62,000 nt of DNA from the NCBI GenBank assembly GCA_014529385.2, contig CM043965.1, positions 66,426,190-66,488,189 of the forward strand, in the 5' to 3' direction. Position 1 is the stretch's first letter, and every line of letters begins with the position of its first letter. The stretch comes from Adiantum capillus-veneris (lineage: Eukaryota > Streptophyta > Polypodiopsida > Polypodiales > Pteridaceae). This document shows positions 55,924 to 62,000 of this stretch, in pieces. The notes beneath the pieces are model-generated. The model ran no database searches. It was not told the DNA's origin and saw only the letters and a program-made list of their open reading frames with translations. The translations under genes were made by a program, and so were the position numbers.

Positions 55924-56966
55924 TCAATTTTCTCCCTTCTTATGGACCTCTCTAACTAGCTCATTTTTCAGCTTGTCATACGTAGAGAGTCGTACACTAT
56001 GAAGTTCTTGAGTGGCATGTCTCTCTCTTGTTTCTAGCATGGGACCTTCCCAAGGATGATTTGGGATGGAATCAGGCATGGTCCTTTCGTGCTGCTCTCG
56101 CAACTCTCTACTCTCTTTGGTTAAATTAGATTGTGTCATTTTGAATTTGTCACGATTTTCACAAGTGGTATCAATGGAGTACCTTGTTTTCCCTCTTAAG
56201 AAGGTTAGTTCATCCTCATTTAGCTCAATTTCAAGCTCATATACAATGCCTTTATCTTGATACATGAGTTGAGATCCATCAGCACCATAATTGGGGTAAT
56301 CCCTCACATCCAAGACTCCTAGTGCTATAAGCTGCTTAGCTTCACATCTCTTAGGTGAACTCATTCTATTTAGTGGTTACCTGGAAGGGCCATTCTCATC
56401 CTTCTATTTGATGAAAATCCTAGAAATCCCTTTGCAATCAGTTGAAGGCTATTTCATATTATAAGGATTGGATTCCTCATCCAAAGAGCCTTTTTTCATC
56501 GGTAGACGATCATGTCTTGTCTTTTGATCTACATCCCTCGTGGAAAGTTTATTGGTATTCCCAGTCATGGAAACCACCTTAACCCATACCTCTTAATGCC
56601 TCTTCATAACATATTTTGCATCAGCAATCATACGTTGTGACGCATGCACAAGGCCTTCCTTTCACTCATGAAAGCGCACAAGTTGCACAAAGCATCCATG
56701 ACACGTGAAACCTTACCTCGATAAACATTGGATAGCTCAAGTTCATGTGATTGATGCTCTTTTGAAGGGGTAGGGTTTCTATCTTCTCGATCTCTCTCAA
56801 TTTGGTCTCTGTGTTCATCGTCGTCGTCATGGCCAACACATCCATTGTATATATCCTTGCAATCATCTTGCTCTCTATGAGTCCTTTGATCACCTTCTTG
56901 GTGGCTACAATACCTTCTATATTCAACCTCTCTGTCATGGTCTCCTTGTCTTTCATACCTCTTGCC

Positions 56967-57008
<42 letters not shown>

Positions 57009-57235
57009 GGATGATGTGCTACGTCTTCCTGAGTCTAGGTTGACAAAATACTCAGGATCTCAATGCCATTCTCTTTGCGGCTCTCGGGAAAAGTTTTTTG
57101 TTGTTCACTCCTTTAAACAAGTTCAAAGATAAACTCTGATAACACTTTGTCAGATCGGCCAACGTTGGCTTCTAGCTCTTTACAGACCTTTCGAACCAAG
57201 GGACAAGAACTCTAAAGCTATCAACCCATTATCAG
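55924..57235 (-). pseudogene. PRP22/DHX8 splicing helicase pseudogene, N-terminal part with S1 domain
   Basis: PRP22 is the DEAH-box ATPase that releases spliced mRNA from the spliceosome. On the minus strand the pieces follow its order. LEFLSL and KELEANVGRSDKVLSEFI (about 57,120-57,220) form the N-terminus. An Arg/Asp/Glu-rich stretch (HDREVEYRRY, HRDQIERDRE) follows. The S1 RNA-binding domain comes next (ELSNVYRGKVSRVMD, KEGLVHASQ, STRDVDQ). Last is a 146-codon frame (55,924-56,364: CEAKQLIALGVLDVRDYP, YELEIELNEDE, RPW-like HPWEGPMLETRERH). It stops before the ATPase core. Several frameshifts and stops kill it. A (TC)n tract in sense orientation interrupts the N-terminal part (56,969-57,004). 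Uninterrupted succession suggests a retrocopy, but intron positions were not checked. Confidence 0.85.
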
Positions 57236-58554
57236 CCTCTGCGTGGCGAAGAGGATCAAAATAGCGCAAGTGATTAAAACAACATGGATGGTTTGCATGG
57301 CATAGTCTAGTTGAAAAACGGGGTCTATCAGCTCAAGAAAAGGAGGAAAAGTTGATGGCTTTGTAATTGATGATAAGCATTTAAGCTATGTGGAGCATGC
57401 TATGGGTTCATTTCAATTGAATGATTTAGGCAAACCAAGTAACCATCACATTCAAGTGCCTAAGTCCACCTTCGATTGAACAAGTTTGATATAATGAGCA
57501 CAAACGACTCCTATGGTGATTCTGATTTGATTTTAATTTGATACAATACAAACACTCTACATATAGAAAAGCATGAACATTCCTACGTGTTACTTCTTAG
57601 GGTTGAGATTTGCCTCTGGATAGACATAAAGCATCTATCTAATATATAATAAATGGATACAGAAGAACAAGTTTGAGGAGGGTAATTGCCATGTGGCAGC
57701 ATATCCCCTCTCTGGTCATGCCCTCCATCCCTTGAAGGGATGTCAAGCCCTTTTTCGTAGGTAAAGTCGATAACTAGCCCCCCCCCCCCCCCCCAAAACC
57801 AAGGGTTTGCCAAAAACATCTTTCTTAACCAAATAAAATAAGGGTAGAACTTAAAACTATTTCGATTTTAAGTTAAAATTTGAAGCATTTGCAAGTAATT
57901 ACGCTAAAACTTGTTATATTTTGTTGGCTTTTTCCAAGGCAAGCTAGGAATCTAGCCACGAGTTTGCAATTTCAGCCGTTTAAAATACACCACACCCTGG
58001 TTTTCGGCAAACACTAACCCCCCCCCCCCCCCCTCTCTGTATGTATTCAAAGAGTTGCAAGCAGCCTTCATTTTTGCGGGCATTTTGCAAGGCTACCCCT
58101 TGCTTGCTATGGGAGATCTACCCCAAAACTACCTTTCTTCATGAAGGGCACTTTTATAAATTTTCTTTTGGATAATACAGACACTTTTTTAGTGCCCTTC
58201 AAAGTACCTAATTTCAATGTCCAACTTTGAAAATTTGGTCTCTGAAACCTCTAACTCAAAGTTCGATATAAAAAGCATCACTATTATAAGATTATACATA
58301 TCTTACATATATGCATCAAAAAAAATTCCAAAAAAAGTACCCTTCAAGTTGTTGTTCTTGTCATGGTGTTGGATTCCTAATCAAGTGTTTTACCCACATA
58401 CGTTCAAGTTTGTGTGTGTGTGTGTGTGTGTGTTGTTGTTTTTCAACTAATACTTACACACAAAAGAACATATTAGCTCAAAAGACAACTGGCTTTAGAC
58501 AAAGGACAAGGATTAGCACCAAAACGAATCAGTCTTTGATTCATTTTTGTACAT
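57236..58554. other. AT-rich stretch with two C-runs and a (TG)n tract
   Basis: No recognisable coding sequence was seen. Two runs of 17 C (57,778-57,794 and 58,018-58,034) and a TG run (about 58,412-58,431) are the visible structures. Confidence 0.5.
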
Positions 58555-58648
58555 CATAGTGAGAATGGGTATCATTCTCACTATGAATGGGTATCTTATC
58601 TACAAATCACTAGAATGGGTATCATTCTAGTGATTTGTAGATAAGATA
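58555..58648. repeat. Two adjacent perfect hairpins with the same loop
   Basis: Hairpin 1: 12-bp arms 58,555-58,566 and 58,574-58,585. Hairpin 2: 25-bp perfect arms 58,592-58,616 and 58,624-58,648. Both loops are GGGTATC, and AATGGGTATC occurs three times. Confidence 0.95.
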
Positions 58649-61430
58649 GTTAAGAACAACTGATATTAAAGTGAAAAGGCCAAGTATGTCGGTGACGGAC
58701 GACAGCAAAGTCAAAAAGATCCTAAGTAAAGATAGAGTCATCACCTGCATCCACATAAACAAGACAACAAATTTGTTAGCTTTGAATATGTGTTACATGT
58801 GTCAACTTATCAATTGTTATCCATGTCCTACTTAAAACCTTTTTAGGTTATACCTACCACCCATGTAATGTTACATACTAGCAAGTGTCCATTCTTAAAA
58901 AATATCAAGAGTCTATCTCAGTGAGATTAGGAGGCCATAACCCCTCCTTATCAAGTGTAAAGTGTGTGTCTTTATTTTTAAAAAATCATTTTAGGCTTGA
59001 TTAGAAGGCCGTCACCCCTTTTGATCCAAGTGGATTTTTATAATAGGCTGTAAAAGTAAGTAGTTACCCCATTTTTTAAAAGAATTTATACATATTTAAT
59101 TAGATTAAGTTCTGATAAAAAAAGATCACCCCTTCAGATCCAAGTGTTTTACCCATTTCTATCCCACGAAGCCTTTTAGTCAAATCAATTCAGTTTTTAA
59201 GATGTTCTTGTTTCTAATGAAATTCACGGTCAAAAAATGGTTAAATCATTTCAAGTCAAAAAAATCTATGGTCTGAACATTTCTTAGTCAAAAAAAGTTT
59301 TATTCTCTATCCATGCAACACAACCGACTGGTTTTAAGAGATAAACGATTGTTAAATCATTCCTAGTGAATATCAAGTTAAAAAGGTGTTATCAACCAGG
59401 CATTAGGCAAGTAATGAACCAATAGTCATCAAGGCAAATGCCAATGGTAAGCTAGGTTTGATATGAAAACCTAAAAGGAACATATGAGCAGTTTAACATG
59501 TATAGCATCAAAACACTACTAAGTAGGAAAGCTTAACAACCCCAAATCAGCCAGGTAATCCGGGCCAATAAGTGGCCACCAACAAGTATTCCGAGCTAGC
59601 AAGTGGCATTATTTTCAAGCCGCATTCTTGATAAACCTCTTATAGTTTAAAGCGGTTTTTGTAATCAAGAAATAGATTTAGGATCACATCATCCCAAGTA
59701 TTACCCTTAAGGGAGTGAGATGACCCAAAAAAATCTAGTAAAGATTAACCCAAATCCTACAAAAAGATTATCATAGCAGACATCCCTCAAGTGTAAGTCC
59801 GCATTATTGATCATATTAATGGAGCCTGTCAAGGCAACTGATTTATTGACAAAAAGGTTTTCCATGGTTTGACACACCCAAATGTCCAAGCCAAGTATAT
59901 CAAATCAACAAACTATGCACGAGTATTGCCATAACATAATAATATAGCTCTATTAGTGTCATTAAAGGGACACAAAAACTAGAAGTAAAGGATCGGTACT
60001 CTTATAAATATCGGATCAATGAAGGCATCAAGAGCCAACAATGATTTTGATAAATAAGAGCCATAATTCTTTACGAAGATCAATTTTATTGTTTAGGAGC
60101 AACCATCAGAGGCTATCATATCAACACCATAGAGGGGTGACGAGGATCATATTTCAGTTAGAGTGTAATTATTATAAACAACAACATGGAAAGTAATAGC
60201 CAGGCAATGATTGAGAATGATCTTTAACCTATGCATTAGAAGTAATAACTATCCGAGGCATGTTCATTACTTGCAACCAATCCAAGAAGGGAGTGTAAAG
60301 CTTTACGATCGACTGATGAAAAAACTCAAAAAAATATCTTATTAATATCAGTTGAGCAGATTTCAAAGCCTAAAGAATGTCAGTGATCCCTGATTCTTGT
60401 TATACAATCTAAAAATAGCAGTGCTCCACCTGATTCCATTTGTTTCAGAGTCCAAATGCTCCTTGCACATTCCCATACTGAACCTAGCACCAGGAAGGTT
60501 ATGAAAAAATCATCACCAATATGTAACATAGGTTAGATAGGTATGTTAGTAAGCATGAAAAACCAATTACTACCAGTATGTGAACCAAAGTATAATCATA
60601 TCATCAAAACATTTCCAAATAGAAAGTTTCTTAACCTCATACCAGCTAGGCATCCCAAGCCAGAAAAAGTGGATTGTTTTTAAGTCTATCAAACCATAAG
60701 CGAGAAAGCTTAACAACACCATTCCAATTAAGCATTCTGAGTCAACAGATAGCCACCATCACCCAGATGGCCAACATTATTATTTAGTATGTAAAAAAAA
60801 AATCCTAAATTTAGTCAGTTTATCAACCCAACACTAGGTAAGTTAAGAACCATCAGTTAACAAAGAGTGAACCAGTGTTTATTTTTGAGATAAAATATAC
60901 CCTCTAAAACCCTATAAGGAAACAATGTGCACCGTTTTAACAATGCAATACCAAGTAAATAAGTTTAAAAGCTCATTATTTAGCCAATCACTCTGAGCCA
61001 GCCGATTGTCACTATAACCCAAGAACCACATAAATTTTCCGCTAATCCAAACCACTGAGAAGGAGCTCTTACTGCTTAATTAGTCTCACAGTGTTATTTG
61101 TGAAGAAAAAATGATATGGTTTCGCATAACCTTTCCAACACTGACAAGTAACCAATTATATGATAATAACAACAAATGCAACTGCTACTCAGCAGGTTAA
61201 ACCTCCATTTTTTTGAAATAAATCATAGGAAAAATCACACACTAGCTCCAATTAAAGAAACTAGATCATTTAGCATGGCCCCAACTTGTGAGGGCAAACC
61301 ATTTCCATTATGTAGGTCAACCAACCAAATCATCAAACATCTCAAATCAAATGAAAGAGAAATACAAGTTCAAGGCTAAAACCAACTGATTTTGGCAACA
61401 ACCAGTCCAAACAGTAAACATGAAAAACCA
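58649..61430. other. AT-rich stretch without a recognisable gene
   Basis: All frames are short and no domain pattern stands out. Phrases such as CACCCCTT(T/C)(T/A)GATCCAAGTG recur (about 59,015 and 59,129), suggesting old repeats. It could be intron or intergenic DNA upstream of the GC-rich segment near 61.5 kb. Confidence 0.5.
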
Positions 61431-61439
61431 AAAGAGAGA

Positions 61440-61759
61440 AACCAGTTTGGTCCTGTTGGGGTAAAGGCGCTCCATCTTTTGCCCGCCCGGACGTCCAGTG
61501 CGCGGCCGCTAGCCCATGTGTGTACATACCCTTATTCTTCATTACATATGAAAATAAGGAGCTCCCCATCTTTAGTCTTGTGAGGCTGCTCCACGCACGC
61601 ACACACACATCCGCGCACACGCTAGGCGGCGGCGGCGATCTCTAGGTGGCGACGGAGTTCGGTGCTTGGCGGCGTCGGATTGGAGGCGGTTTGACACGGA
61701 TTCGAAAAGTAGATCTCAAAGATCAAGGTAACAGGAGCTTACACTCCACCAGGCAAAAG

Positions 61760-61760
<1 letters not shown>
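61440..61760 (+). promoter_or_regulatory. GC-rich stretch, candidate promoter and 5' leader exon
   Basis: GC-rich sequence with several CpG (GGCGGCGGCGGCGATCTC near 61,625) stands out from AT-rich surroundings. A possible leader exon ends at CAAG/GTAACAGG near 61,727. After a (GA)n tract, an ATG at 61,832 opens MDTKKHVAQ with a possible donor near 61,858. The gene, if real, lies mostly beyond the window. Confidence 0.35.

Positions 61761-61763
<3 letters not shown>

Positions 61764-61818
<55 letters not shown>
61764..61818. repeat. (GA)n tract
   Basis: About 27 GA units lie between the GC-rich segment and the ATG at 61,832. Confidence 0.95.
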
Positions 61819-61822
<4 letters not shown>

Positions 61823-62000
61823 CTGTGAGCTATGGATACTAAGAAGCATGTTGCTCAGGTTTGGCAGCTTGACAGCTTTTTAATATTTTGGCCACAACTT
61901 GAGCTAAGAAGCTCCGATTTCAAATTTTATTTTGTCAAAACGTAGATCTCTTCAAGATCTACAACTTTGTAGAAGAAATCATTTTCTGATTCGGAGTGCA

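Noticed and set aside
57770-58040. The two C17 runs as ends of an inverted or terminal repeat element
   Set aside because: Both runs are C on the same strand and the flanking similarity is short and imperfect, so no terminal structure is supported.
61646-61828. Frame starting in the GC-rich segment at 61,646
   Set aside because: It lacks an ATG and runs into the GA tract; the stretch is better explained as leader or promoter DNA.

Overview
The window is nuclear DNA of a land plant. The evidence is GT-AG introns, the plant-type BLOS1 and PRP22 sequences, chromovirus-type Ty3/gypsy pol genes, LTR retroelements primed by initiator tRNA-Met, a plant-type LINE, a PIF1 helicase remnant and very many long (TC/GA)n tracts. 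The repeat load and decay suggest a large genome, perhaps a fern or another non-seed plant, but the exact group is a guess. No complete host gene is visible. Family names used here (Cop-A, Cop-B, Gyp-A, Gyp-B, LTR-S) are local labels only.

1-9.3 kb: three tandem copies of a roughly 2.3-kb unit. Each carries, on the minus strand, the last two exons of a BLOS1 (BLOC-1 subunit 1 / GCN5L1) gene. Copy 1 is dead, while copies 2 and 3 keep open exons and splice sites but no first exon. Copy 3 is split by a non-autonomous LTR element (Cop-A, 5.69-7.96 kb). 9.5-9.7 kb holds a copia gag remnant.

10.45-19.15 kb: a nearly intact Ty3/gypsy element (Gyp-A, minus strand) with matching target-site duplications, long LTRs about 1% different by eye, one large gag-protease frame and one large RT-RNaseH-integrase frame. 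It is broken only by one stop codon and one single-base frameshift at the start of RT. It sits inside another LTR-like sequence. 19.4-20.3 kb is a Cop-B element end, and 21.2-21.84 kb is a solo LTR with perfect TSDs.

22-26 kb: microsatellites, short tandem repeats, unrecognised sequence and a decayed PIF1-like (probably Helitron) helicase. 26.35-32.8 kb: a plant LINE on the minus strand (poly-A tail, ORF2 with endonuclease, RT and zinc-binding end, ORF1 with zinc knuckle). It is back-to-back, across a telo-box cluster, with a plus-strand ORF1 of a different LINE type (33.3-34.0 kb).

34.2-48.3 kb: a mosaic of LTR fragments (Gyp-B, Cop-B, LTR-S) in both orientations. It includes a wrecked gypsy pol, LTRs that have a PPT on one side and a PBS on the other, a chimeric LTR joined at a (TC)n tract, and two diverged copies of an open frame with repeated cysteine motifs. 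48.3-54.0 kb: a Cop-A element inserted into an inverted older Cop-A copy and itself split by a solo LTR-S. Its leader has four 22-bp repeats of the primer-binding site.

54-62 kb: AT-rich and quieter. It holds a possible first exon near 55.2 kb, a pseudogene of the splicing helicase PRP22 (55.9-57.2 kb), a pair of perfect hairpins (58.56-58.65 kb), and at the right edge a GC-rich stretch followed by (GA)n that may be a promoter and 5' leader. The recurring theme is a (TC)n tract on the sense strand just downstream of the TATA box in several unrelated transcription units.
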